Origin: Xanthobacteraceae bacterium
GTDB taxonomy: Bacteria > Pseudomonadota > Alphaproteobacteria > Rhizobiales > Xanthobacteraceae
DNA: 17,881 nt
Direction: 5' to 3'
NCBI GenBank assembly: GCA_030044035.1
Contig: JASHWN010000529.1
Location: 1 to 17,881, forward strand
Positions 8,278-14,750 of the stretch are shown one piece after another. A program made the position numbers and the translations under genes. Positions within the stretch are counted from its first letter, which is position 1, and each line of letters begins with the position of its first letter. The notes below the pieces were generated by a model that had not been told where the DNA came from, searched no databases, and worked only from the letters and a program-made list of their open reading frames with translations.

Positions 8278-9455
8278 GACTGACCGCCTTGCGCCGCGGC
8301 GCGTGGCGGCATGATCGTTACCGCCGCGCCGGTCTGCAGCTTGTATTGTCCATCGGTGACGACCCGCTCGCCGGCGGCAAGCCCGGAGGTGACGATGGTG
8401 CGGTCGCCGGTGGTGCTGCCGGTGGTAATGGGCCGCGGCTCGACCGTGTTGTCGGCCTTCAGCACCCAGGCGAACAGCCCGCGCGGACCGCGTTGCACTG
8501 CAACCGGCGGAACGACGACGGCATCCTTGCGCACTTCGAGCAACAAACGTGCGTTGACGAATTCGCCCGGCCACAGCGCCTCGTCGCCATTGTCGAACAT
8601 GGCCTTGAGCCGGTACGTTGCCGTCGTCTGATCGATCATGTTGTCGATGGTCGCCAGCGTGCCGCTGCTCAACAGACGGACATTGTCGCGATCGTAGGCG
8701 GCGACTTCCACGGTGCCCCGCGCCAAGGCCGCGCGTACGTCATCGAGCGTTTGCGCCGGCAGCGTGAACAGAACGGCAGTCGGCTGCGTCTGCGTCAGCA
8801 TCGCGATGGCGCCCTGGTCGCTGGCATGGACGATGTTGCCGGGATCGACCAGACGCACGCCCATGCGGCCGCCGTGCGGCGCCACGATGTTGGTGTAATC
8901 GAGGTTGGTCTGCGCCGTCTCGATGGCGGCAACATCGGCGTCGATCGAGGCTTTCGCCTGATCGACCTTGGACTGCTGCAGATCGAGGTTCTGTTGGGTC
9001 TCGGCGTTTCTTGCCACCAGCGTGCTGAAGCGGACGAGGTCCTTCTCGGCGGCAACGAGCGCCGCTTCGTCGATCGCCTTGCGCGCCTTGGCTTGGTCGA
9101 GCGCCGCCTGGTACAGGCGCGGATCGATCTTGGCCAGCACGTCGCCTTTGTTGACGCGCTCGCCCTCCTTGAAAAAGACGTCCTGCAGCTTGCCGTCGAC
9201 CTGAGTATGAATGGCGACCGTAAACAGCGCTTGCACGGTGCCGAGCCCGGTCAGGTAAATCGGCACGTCCTGGCGGGCGGCGGTGGCGACGCTGACGGGG
9301 ACACTGGCGCGCGCTTTGCTTTGGGCCCCCGTGCCGGCCGTGCCGGGTGCCTGGCTCCAATAGACCAGGCCGCCAAGGACCAATACCGCGCCAATAGCGG
9401 CAATAACCAATCGGCGGCGCCGCGTGCGGGCCGCTTCAGCCGGCTGACTCTCCAA
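8274..9455 (-). CDS. RND efflux periplasmic adaptor (membrane fusion protein, MdtA-like)
   Basis: A 393-residue adaptor that links the inner-membrane pump to an outer-membrane channel. It has an Arg-rich N-terminus and one membrane helix at about 14-33. A first lipoyl half follows (YLTGLGTVQ... QVDGKLQDVFFKEGERVNKGDVLAKIDP), then a coiled-coil hairpin rich in Ala, Lys and Asp, the second lipoyl half (IVAPHGGRMGVRLVDPGNIV), beta-barrel and membrane-proximal domains, and a typical C-terminal GL-x-x-GERVVTDGQYKL. I chose TTG 9455 because AGGAGG lies four bases upstream; a TTG at 9473 would place this ribosome site inside the gene. It overlaps the pump start by four bases, so the two are one operon. 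No regulator gene is adjacent. Confidence 0.92.
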   Translation of the reverse strand: MESQPAEAARTRRRRLVIAAIGAVLVLGGLVYWSQAPGTAGTGAQSKARASVPVSVATAARQDVPIYLTGLGTVQALFTVAIHTQVDGKLQDVFFKEGERVNKGDVLAKIDPRLYQAALDQAKARKAIDEAALVAAEKDLVRFSTLVARNAETQQNLDLQQSKVDQAKASIDADVAAIETAQTNLDYTNIVAPHGGRMGVRLVDPGNIVHASDQGAIAMLTQTQPTAVLFTLPAQTLDDVRAALARGTVEVAAYDRDNVRLLSSGTLATIDNMIDQTTATYRLKAMFDNGDEALWPGEFVNARLLLEVRKDAVVVPPVAVQRGPRGLFAWVLKADNTVEPRPITTGSTTGDRTIVTSGLAAGERVVTDGQYKLQTGAAVTIMPPRAAAQGGQS

Positions 9456-9560
9456 GGGTCCTCCTCGGTGCAATCGCGCTTTTTCTGCGCCGCTTTGCGT
9501 TATTATTCTCTTTTAATTCACTCTCTCGCTACGGGAAAGCCATTGCGGAGAATGAATTGC

Positions 9561-9588
9561 TTGGCCGTTGTGCGCCGCATGGTAAAAT
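9561..9588 (+). promoter_or_regulatory. Possible promoter in the A/T-rich divergent region
   Basis: The 270 bases between the adaptor gene and the peptidase gene (9456-9725) are A/T-rich around 9500-9620 and must hold both promoters. TTGGCC at 9561 and TAAAAT at 9583, 16 bases apart, form a weak sigma-70-like pair facing the peptidase gene. No equally good pair is evident toward the pump operon, and I see no clear operator. Confidence 0.25.
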
Positions 9589-9725
9589 TCTGCCGCTATG
9601 GCGTATATTCTGCGTTAATAATGCGACCGTTAGTTGCGGTAGCGGAGCCGGCCGCCCGGGTTCATCACCCTGGCCCGATTTGCTAGGTTCGCCTTTCACC
9701 AGGGGCCTCGGCCAGGAGATCGAAC

Positions 9726-10907
9726 ATGCTCGATATTGCAAGCAAACAAAGCCTAGCTCCCTTCGATACGGCGCGGCTTGATCGGCTTATGGACGAAGCC
9801 GGGATCGACATCCTGGTCGTCACCTCCAAGCACAACGTGCAATACCTGCTCGGCGGCCATCGCGCTTTCTTCTTCGAATCGATGGATGCGATGGGCCTGA
9901 GCCGCTACCTGCCGGTTTTCGTCTATCCCAAGGGCGCGCCGGACAAAGCCGGATTCTTCGGCCACCGCATGGAGAATTATCAGAACGAGGTGAAGCCGTT
10001 CTGGGTGTCGGAGCTCGACGTCAAGAGTTCGGGCTCGGTCGACGTCGTGGAAAAGGCCGCCGCCTACATCCGCAAGCTCGATCCAAAACCGCATCGGCTC
10101 GGCGCCGAGCTGGCGTTTATCCCGGCGAATTCCACGGCCGTGCTGCGCAAGGCGTTTCCCGACAGCGAGATCAAGGACGCGCTGTTCGTGCTCGAGCGCT
10201 TGCGCGCGCGCAAAACGCCGGAGGAACTGGAGAAGCTGCGCATCGCCTCCGACCTCGTCATCGATTCCATGCTGGCGGTGATCAATAGCCATGGCGCCGG
10301 CGCCACCAAGGCCGAACTGAGCGAAGCGTTGCGCCGCGAGGAGACGATGCGCGGCTTGACCTTCGACTATTGCCTGATCGCGGCGGGCTCGAGTCTGAAC
10401 CGCGCGCCGTCGGATCAGCGCTGGGAGCAGGGCGATCCGCTGTCGCTCGATTCCGGCGGCAATTACCACGGTTATATCGGCGACCTTGCCCGCATGGCGG
10501 TGGTCGGCGAGCCGGACAGCGAGCTCGTCGATCTATTGGCCGAGGTCGAAGCGATCGAGCAGGCGTCGATGAAGCCGATCCGCGCCGGCGTGCTCGGCAA
10601 GGAGATTTATGCCGCTGCCGACACCGTGCTGCACAAATCCAAGCTGCACAATCACATCCATTTTTTGGCGCACGGCATGGGCCTCGTCAGCCACGAGGCG
10701 CCGCGGCTGACCAATTCCGGTCCGGTGCCCTACGATGCCTACGACGCCGACCGGCCGCTCGAAGCCGGTATGGTGGTTTCAGTCGAAACCACGCTGCAGC
10801 ACCCGCGCCGCGGCTTCATCAAGCTTGAAGACACGGTTGCGGTCACGCCGAACGGCTTCCAGGTCTACGGCGACCGCATCCGCGGCTGGAATCGCGCCGG
10901 CGGGTGA
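9726..10907 (+). CDS. M24-family metallopeptidase (Xaa-Pro aminopeptidase / creatinase fold)
   Basis: A 393-residue pita-bread-fold enzyme. AGGAG lies eight bases upstream of the ATG. The N-terminal creatinase-like domain covers about 14-160 and the catalytic domain about 165-385. All five dimetal ligands of the family are in place: D242 and D253 (SLDSGG... GDLAR, eleven apart), H316 (AHGMGL), E354 (VSVETT) and E368 (KLEDT). The usual EPG after the first glutamate is ETT here, which may mark a subgroup. The enzyme could be a proline dipeptidase/aminopeptidase or a related amidinohydrolase-type enzyme; sequence alone does not decide. No signal peptide, so cytoplasmic. It is divergent from the efflux operon, which does not by itself imply a shared role. 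Confidence 0.92.
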   Translation: MLDIASKQSLAPFDTARLDRLMDEAGIDILVVTSKHNVQYLLGGHRAFFFESMDAMGLSRYLPVFVYPKGAPDKAGFFGHRMENYQNEVKPFWVSELDVKSSGSVDVVEKAAAYIRKLDPKPHRLGAELAFIPANSTAVLRKAFPDSEIKDALFVLERLRARKTPEELEKLRIASDLVIDSMLAVINSHGAGATKAELSEALRREETMRGLTFDYCLIAAGSSLNRAPSDQRWEQGDPLSLDSGGNYHGYIGDLARMAVVGEPDSELVDLLAEVEAIEQASMKPIRAGVLGKEIYAAADTVLHKSKLHNHIHFLAHGMGLVSHEAPRLTNSGPVPYDAYDADRPLEAGMVVSVETTLQHPRRGFIKLEDTVAVTPNGFQVYGDRIRGWNRAGG

Positions 10908-10917
10908 ATAGCACGCC

Positions 10918-10950
10918 GACCGACGATCGGTCCGAAGCACCTGATTTTTT
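10918..10950 (+). terminator. Weak candidate terminator after the M24 gene
   Basis: GACCGA-CGA-TCGGTC forms a perfect 6-bp hairpin ten bases after the stop codon. Six Ts (10945-10950) follow, but twelve bases after the stem, so it departs from a classical intrinsic terminator. Confidence 0.35.
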
Positions 10951-10983
10951 CGAACCTAAGCATTGCGCCACGTGGGCGGCGTT

Positions 10984-11124
10984 GTGACGGTTTCATTTCA
11001 CGCCTGCAAGGCGGCTCCCCTCGATGACGCGGCCGCGCTGCGGTTCATGGCGATGCGACACAACCCTGAATGCCTTCTCATCGAATTCGCTGGCAAGATT
11101 GACTCGCCGGTAAACGCAATCTAA
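10984..11124 (+). CDS. Doubtful 46-codon reading frame in the intergenic region
   Basis: The 349 bases from 10908 to 11256 contain no recognised gene. A GTG-started frame of 46 codons lies here with mostly G/C-ending codons, which could mean a small protein or a gene remnant. Its ribosome site is poor (a GGGCGG stretch) and its last codons overlap the -35/-10 of the promoter at 11099-11127. I recognise no domain. Confidence 0.18.
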   Translation: MTVSFHACKAAPLDDAAALRFMAMRHNPECLLIEFAGKIDSPVNAI

Positions 11125-11127
11125 AAT
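11099..11127 (+). promoter_or_regulatory. Near-consensus sigma-70 promoter for the haem-c protein operon
   Basis: TTGACT (11099-11104) and TAAAAT (11122-11127) are separated by exactly 17 bases; each hexamer matches consensus at five of six positions. Transcription would begin near 11134, giving an untranslated leader of about 120 bases before the 11257 gene. This is the best promoter match in the window. Confidence 0.6.
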
Positions 11128-11256
11128 TGATTGTCTTGTTAGAAAAGTTGCTGGCGCGGCGCCTGTCGTCGCGTCCGGCTTCGAAGGCCAACACGGTCGT
11201 GTTGCGCGACCTGCGGCGTTTTGATCGCTGCGTCAACGAAATGGAGGGCCACGCCG

Positions 11257-11505
11257 ATGGCGATCACCTGGAACAACACGATCAAGCAGCAGTTCACTCC
11301 GTTCGACATTTCGCACATGAAACAGATTACCGGCAACTCACTCAAGCTGGACGACTATGAAAGCGTCAAGACTTGGGCCGGCCAGATCTGGACTCAGGTC
11401 GATAATGGCTACATGCCGCCTGGAAATCCGTGGAGTCCGCAGTGGAAAAGCAATTTTCAGACCTGGATGAACACGGGAATGCCCTTGGGCGATGCCGATG
11501 CTTAG
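11257..11505 (+). CDS. Small conserved-looking protein, first gene of the haem-c operon
   Basis: An 82-residue protein starting MAITWNNTIK. GGAGG lies nine bases upstream, which supports ATG 11257 over the in-frame ATG at 11221. It has no signal peptide or membrane helix. The sequence is Trp-rich (six Trp) with a notable MPPGNPWSPQW segment (49-59) followed by FQTWMNTGMPLGD (63-75). This spacing of MPPG, WS, F..W and G.P looks like the last helix region of small cytochrome c-type domains, but no CxxCH is present, so haem binding is not supported. It lies 129 bases upstream of the exported haem-c protein in the same direction with no clear terminator between. It may be an accessory protein. 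I do not recognise a named family. Confidence 0.75.
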   Translation: MAITWNNTIKQQFTPFDISHMKQITGNSLKLDDYESVKTWAGQIWTQVDNGYMPPGNPWSPQWKSNFQTWMNTGMPLGDADA

Positions 11506-11534
11506 CATCGGACGAAGTATCTGCGAAAGCAAAA

Positions 11535-11634
11535 GCCCGGCGAAAGGGATTTAGGCGACCCATCCCGGGAGGTAAAACCTGAAGGCCGGGCACCGTCCCT
11601 CGGTTGGGCCGGTCAAGCACCTAGGGAGGACGAC
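11535..11634 (+). other. Candidate structured RNA leader before the haem-c protein gene
   Basis: This inter-gene stretch can fold as a three-way junction. P1 pairs GCCCGGC (11535-11541) with GCCGGGC (11585-11591), P2 pairs GGGAT (11546-11550) with ATCCC (11562-11566), and P3 pairs AGGT (11570-11573) with ACCT (11577-11580). Below it, TCCCT (11596-11600) is complementary to AGGGA (11623-11627) of the ribosome-binding site AGGGAGGA. The layout would allow control of translation. It does not match a riboswitch class I can recall. Base-pairing is read from sequence; a regulatory role is inference. Confidence 0.35.
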
Positions 11635-13080
11635 ATGCGGAAATTCTTGTCGCGTTCGGGCTTGGCTTTGGCTTGCGTTGTCGCGACGTTTCCCGCGGCG
11701 GGGCAGCAGCGCGAATTGTCGCCCAAAATGCCGATCGATGTGGCGAACCTGCCGAAGCCCTCGACGGCCGACTGGGCTGATTTTGCCTGGCAATCGTTCG
11801 TCGCCGCCAATTGGCCGATCGCCAATGGTGTGCGCGGCATACCGGATGAGAACCGCAAGATTGGCGCGTCGGATCTGGCCGGAATGCCCGTTCCGGTCGT
11901 CTGGATGACCAGCAAGGGGACCAAGGACGTGTTCCTGCCGAAAGGTGCAGACCCCAGCCCCAACTGGCAAACGCAAGTGAGGGTCCCGGCCTGCGACTCG
12001 GTGCCCGGTTACAACCCCGGCAGCTCTTATGTCATCGCCCAGGTCTCCAAGACAAGTCCCCAAGCCTACGGCGCGATCAACCAAGCGGCGTTCCCCGGGT
12101 CGCAACAGGTAATCGGGCCGCTGATCGACCAGGCGGCAAAGTATGTCCGCTACGACATCAGGATGAGCCAGTCGGAATTCCAGTACTTTCTGCACTTCAA
12201 GTACTACAACGCGACCAACCAGGAGGCGGCCGTGACGCCGCCGCCAGGTTCGTTCCAGCCGCCGCCGCGAAGCGGGCAGGAGTCCTACCTGCAGAACCTG
12301 CCGGCTTCTGCGCGCTATGGGACGGTCGAATACAAGGCGTCGTGGCGCCTTCTCGATCCGAAGGTCGATATCGTGTCGCGCTATTTCACCGCCACAGCCT
12401 ACATCGTCAATCCGGACGGGAAGTGCTTTGGTCCGCAGCTCGTCGGGCTTACCGGACTGCACATTCTGCGTCTGACTTCGTCAACGCCGGCGACGTGGTT
12501 CTGGGCGACGTTCGAGCAGGTCGACGCTCTCACCGTGCCAAATCCGCCGCCCCGGCGGCCGGACGGCAGGCCGCTGACGCCATCTTTCGGTAACGGCCAA
12601 ACCTTCGTGTCGGGCTACAGCTATATGCCGCCCCCCGTCGATGCCGGACAGCCGTTACCGCCGCCACGGCCTGTCGATGTATCGCGGGTCACGCCGCCCC
12701 AGAAGGTCGCGGACGACGTCACGAAAGTCTACCAGGGCCTACTCGCAGGAACCGTTTTCCAGAATTATCAATTGGTCGGCGTCCAGTTCCCGGTCAATCC
12801 GATCAACAAAGATGGCAAGCCGGAGGGCGACGGCAAGGGTATCGGACAGTGCTTCGTTGCCGGCACCGATCACGAGAGCCTGGCTAAATTCCAGATCAAC
12901 GACTGTTACCTCGCCAACGTGACTATGGAGACCTATGTGCAGTCGACAAGCTGCGCGACGTGCCACTCTTACGGCGCGCCGCTCGGCGTACCGCGGACAT
13001 CGCGAGGCCGCCCGACATTCGACGCGCTGGACGATTTCCAGATTTTCACGTTCATGCTGCTGCAGGCGCAAAAGCCTTGA
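11635..13080 (+). CDS. Exported protein with a single C-terminal haem-c motif (cytochrome c-like)
   Basis: A 481-residue protein. AGGGAGGA lies four bases upstream of the ATG. A signal peptide (MRKFLSRSGLALACVVA...) is expected to be cleaved after about residue 22. The only CxxCH is CATCH at 440-444, about 40 residues from the C-terminus, so one covalent haem is likely once exported. FTFMLL near the end offers a possible methionine ligand (not proven). Most of the protein has no motif I know. It contains several Pro-rich stretches (TPPPGSFQPPP, YMPPPVDAGQPLPPPRP) and cysteines outside the haem site (in VPACDS, GKCFG, GQCFV, NDCYL) that may form disulfides. A haem motif this close to the end of a large protein is unusual for soluble cytochromes c. 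A role as a periplasmic oxidoreductase or electron acceptor is inference. Confidence 0.85.
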   Translation: MRKFLSRSGLALACVVATFPAAGQQRELSPKMPIDVANLPKPSTADWADFAWQSFVAANWPIANGVRGIPDENRKIGASDLAGMPVPVVWMTSKGTKDVFLPKGADPSPNWQTQVRVPACDSVPGYNPGSSYVIAQVSKTSPQAYGAINQAAFPGSQQVIGPLIDQAAKYVRYDIRMSQSEFQYFLHFKYYNATNQEAAVTPPPGSFQPPPRSGQESYLQNLPASARYGTVEYKASWRLLDPKVDIVSRYFTATAYIVNPDGKCFGPQLVGLTGLHILRLTSSTPATWFWATFEQVDALTVPNPPPRRPDGRPLTPSFGNGQTFVSGYSYMPPPVDAGQPLPPPRPVDVSRVTPPQKVADDVTKVYQGLLAGTVFQNYQLVGVQFPVNPINKDGKPEGDGKGIGQCFVAGTDHESLAKFQINDCYLANVTMETYVQSTSCATCHSYGAPLGVPRTSRGRPTFDALDDFQIFTFMLLQAQKP

Positions 13081-13113
13081 CGAGCCGGCAGCCGGGCCAT
13101 CCGTGCGACGAGC

Positions 13114-13794
13114 GTGTTGTTGGATTGGACGACGGCCGGCCTTTGGCGGCGCTGGGTTGAGGACGAAGCGGTGCAGATGTGCGCCGCCGAAACGGCCGGG
13201 CGCGTGCGGACGCAATTTCACGCCGTGCGTTCGTTCCATGCCGCACGGCCGACAGATATCACCCGGTATTATCGCGACGGCATTGAGCCCCTGACCCGTT
13301 CGCGGTGGCACGAGTTGGTGGACGAGTGCTTCCTGTCGCAGATCGACAGTGCGCCGGTCGCCGACGCCGTCGTCCGCGCGCGCGACGTGCAGTTCGATAT
13401 CGTTGCCGAGAGTGGCGTGCATTTCTGTTGCGATCGGCGCCTGCTGGAAGAGCGCGACGGCTATACCCTGTTATTCGGCAGTCTCTCACTCATGGCGGTG
13501 GCGATCCGTATCGACAAGGAATTCGCGACCAGCTTCAAGGAAGCGCTGCGGCGGCGCGGCGAGCCCACGGTCTTCGTTTGCGACGTGCCGACGGCCATTA
13601 TCGCGGATGATGTGCTTGCCAACCTCATCGGCGCGCTTCGTGCCGCCTGTGGCGCGCCGCTGTTTGATTTTCACTTTGCCATCCCTTGCGCGCTCCCGGC
13701 CAATGCGGTCATCGGCCATTACCGGCCGAAGCGCGTGCTCGATCTAGTCTACAGGCAACACATCGGCGGTGCCGAACAGCCGCCGGTCGGTTGA
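13114..13794 (+). CDS. Hypothetical 226-residue protein, third gene of the haem-c operon
   Basis: No recognised family. It starts at GTG 13114, 33 bases after the preceding stop, in the same reading frame as the haem-c gene, and has no good ribosome site. No signal peptide or membrane helix. Visible features are FHAVRSFHAARPTDITRYY near the N-terminus (about 36-54), RDGIEPL (55-61), GYTLLFGS (116-123), PTVFVCDVP and GHYRPKRVLDLVYR near the C-terminus. The combination of an N-terminal His/Arg segment, an I-x(n)-GI/GL turn and a central FGS is faintly like ADP-ribosyltransferase-type folds. The expected catalytic glutamate after FGS is a leucine, so I do not assign that function. Codon use matches its neighbours. 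Confidence 0.75.
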   Translation: MLLDWTTAGLWRRWVEDEAVQMCAAETAGRVRTQFHAVRSFHAARPTDITRYYRDGIEPLTRSRWHELVDECFLSQIDSAPVADAVVRARDVQFDIVAESGVHFCCDRRLLEERDGYTLLFGSLSLMAVAIRIDKEFATSFKEALRRRGEPTVFVCDVPTAIIADDVLANLIGALRAACGAPLFDFHFAIPCALPANAVIGHYRPKRVLDLVYRQHIGGAEQPPVG

Positions 13795-13839
13795 CGGAAA
13801 CGGCGTCACTTGGCGGGTTGTTAGGTCCGCGCGGTGCTG

Positions 13840-14040
13840 CTAAAAGCTGCTGCGCTGATCCTCTGTCTCGCTGCGCAGCCTGTACATGTAGCCAAAGCAG
13901 ACGAAGCCGGCCAAAATCCAGGAGATGCCGGCAATGACGAAGATCGTCGGATCGACGCCCGGCCAAATGTTGTAGATGAGGGCGCAGGTGATGCCCCATC
14001 CGACCAGCACGATGAATGCCCGCGGCAATATGTAAGTCAT
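13840..14040 (-). CDS. Small two-helix inner-membrane protein
   Basis: A 66-residue protein with GAAGGGG about seven bases upstream of the ATG. Two hydrophobic helices (about 8-25 and 32-52) are separated by a short WPGVDP loop, and the tail RLRSETEDQRSSF is charged. Composition and length fit small uncharacterised membrane proteins; I cannot name a family. It converges on the haem-c operon, with 45 bases between stop codons, and is divergent from the SHA-repeat protein across a CtrA-type box. Confidence 0.75.
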   Translation of the reverse strand: MTYILPRAFIVLVGWGITCALIYNIWPGVDPTIFVIAGISWILAGFVCFGYMYRLRSETEDQRSSF

Positions 14041-14081
14041 GATTCGCCCCTTCGGTTGGGAGCGCGATGCTGTTGCGGCAG

Positions 14082-14100
14082 GCTTAACGAATGGTTAAGC
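14082..14100. promoter_or_regulatory. CtrA-type box (TTAA-N7-TTAA) in a divergent promoter region
   Basis: The inverted repeat GCTTAAC-GAATG-GTTAAGC contains TTAA-N7-TTAA at 14084-14098, the spacing of the CtrA response-regulator site of Alphaproteobacteria. On the minus strand it also reads TTAACCAT, the half-site form. It lies 41 bases from the start of the 66-residue membrane protein and 48 bases from that of the SHA-repeat protein. GANTC (CcrM methylation) sites occur at 14041-14045 and 14162-14166. It is the only such box I found in the window. Confidence 0.5.
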
Positions 14101-14148
14101 GAGACCGGCCGCGGGCCGCTGCCGGCCGCCAGCGCAGGGAGGACGGTC

Positions 14149-14673
14149 GTGAGTAACTTTGGATTCTTGTTGGGCGTGCAGGTTGTGCTGGCGATGCTGC
14201 TGGGGTTCGGCGTTGCCGGCGCCAGTCGCGCGCATGCAGTCGAGCCGGCTGCGACGCGGAGCGCGCGGACCAACCTCATTGTCGCGCAAACGTTTCACAA
14301 GCGCCCGGGGATACCGGGCTCAAGCGGCTCGGACGATTTGGGCGATTTAGGCGGCTCGCCGGATGGTTCGCATGCGCCGCCCGGCGTGCCGCGCGCGAGC
14401 GACTCGGGTGACGTAGGCGGCCCGTTGGACGGCTCGCATGCGCCGCCGCCGGTGCCGAATTTCAGCGGCTCGGGAAGCGCATCGGGCGGTTCGCATGCGG
14501 CGCCTGCCGTGTCCGACGGAGCAGGTTCCTCGCATGCCGCGCCGGGGCTGCCGAGTTTCGGTGACGATGCCGGCAATGCTGCCGCGCAGTCGCATGCGAC
14601 GCCGCCAGCGCCGAACGGGGCGGGCGGTTCGCATGCCGCCCCGGGAGTGCCGATGATGGGAGGCAATCCTTAA
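14149..14673 (+). CDS. Secreted low-complexity protein with six Ser-His-Ala repeats
   Basis: A 174-residue protein. It starts at GTG 14149, with AGGGAGGA five bases upstream; the open frame further upstream (from 13834) overlaps the opposite gene and the CtrA box, so it is not coding. A signal peptide covers about 1-30 (ending SRAHA). The mature chain is Gly/Ser/Pro/Ala-rich and carries six degenerate repeats of the form GS-HA-(A/P/T)-P-x-x-P at residues 74, 96, 115, 128, 148 and 161, each with one histidine. Spacing between repeats varies from 13 to 22 residues. No enzymatic domain is visible. Possible roles are cell-surface or matrix protein, or metal (His) binding; these are guesses. It converges on the DUF4189 gene. 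Confidence 0.75.
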   Translation: MSNFGFLLGVQVVLAMLLGFGVAGASRAHAVEPAATRSARTNLIVAQTFHKRPGIPGSSGSDDLGDLGGSPDGSHAPPGVPRASDSGDVGGPLDGSHAPPPVPNFSGSGSASGGSHAAPAVSDGAGSSHAAPGLPSFGDDAGNAAAQSHATPPAPNGAGGSHAAPGVPMMGGNP

Positions 14674-14679
14674 GGGACG

Positions 14680-14696
14680 GCGCAACGCTCTTGCGC
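14680..14696 (+). terminator. Hairpin between convergent genes, possible terminator
   Basis: GCGCAA-CGCTC-TTGCGC forms a perfect 6-bp stem seven bases after the stop of the SHA-repeat gene. No T-tract follows, so termination here is only suggested. Confidence 0.3.
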
Positions 14697-14750
14697 TGAG
14701 TGCGCGCGGCGCGGGGTTCGGCACGTCGGGTCGGTCCAAAAAGTCCAGTA

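Noticed and set aside
8278..8574. Longer pump frame extending upstream of GTG 8277
   Set aside because: It overlaps the 3' end of the adaptor gene, and RND pumps of this type begin close to the SEPFIRRPVA motif; the GTGA overlap gives a natural start.
8289..9686. A 465-codon open frame on the + strand opposite the adaptor gene
   Set aside because: It is antisense to a clear adaptor gene with all family motifs; its product has no domain and its length is due to high GC in the opposite coding strand.
11223..11238. TTGA-N8-TCAA as an FNR/FixK site before the haem-c operon
   Set aside because: FNR/FixK boxes have six bases between half-sites; here there are eight, and it lies downstream of the predicted transcription start.
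11551..12462. A 303-codon frame on the - strand inside the haem-c protein gene
   Set aside because: No ribosome site or domain; the + strand gene has a signal peptide, haem motif and strong ribosome site.
13834..14148. Upstream extension of the SHA-repeat protein frame
   Set aside because: It runs antisense to the 66-residue membrane protein and through the CtrA-type box; a strong ribosome site and signal peptide begin at 14149.
14368..14659. Repeats considered as a CRISPR array
   Set aside because: The shared DNA core is very short, spacing is irregular and the reading frame is preserved through all units, so it is a protein repeat.
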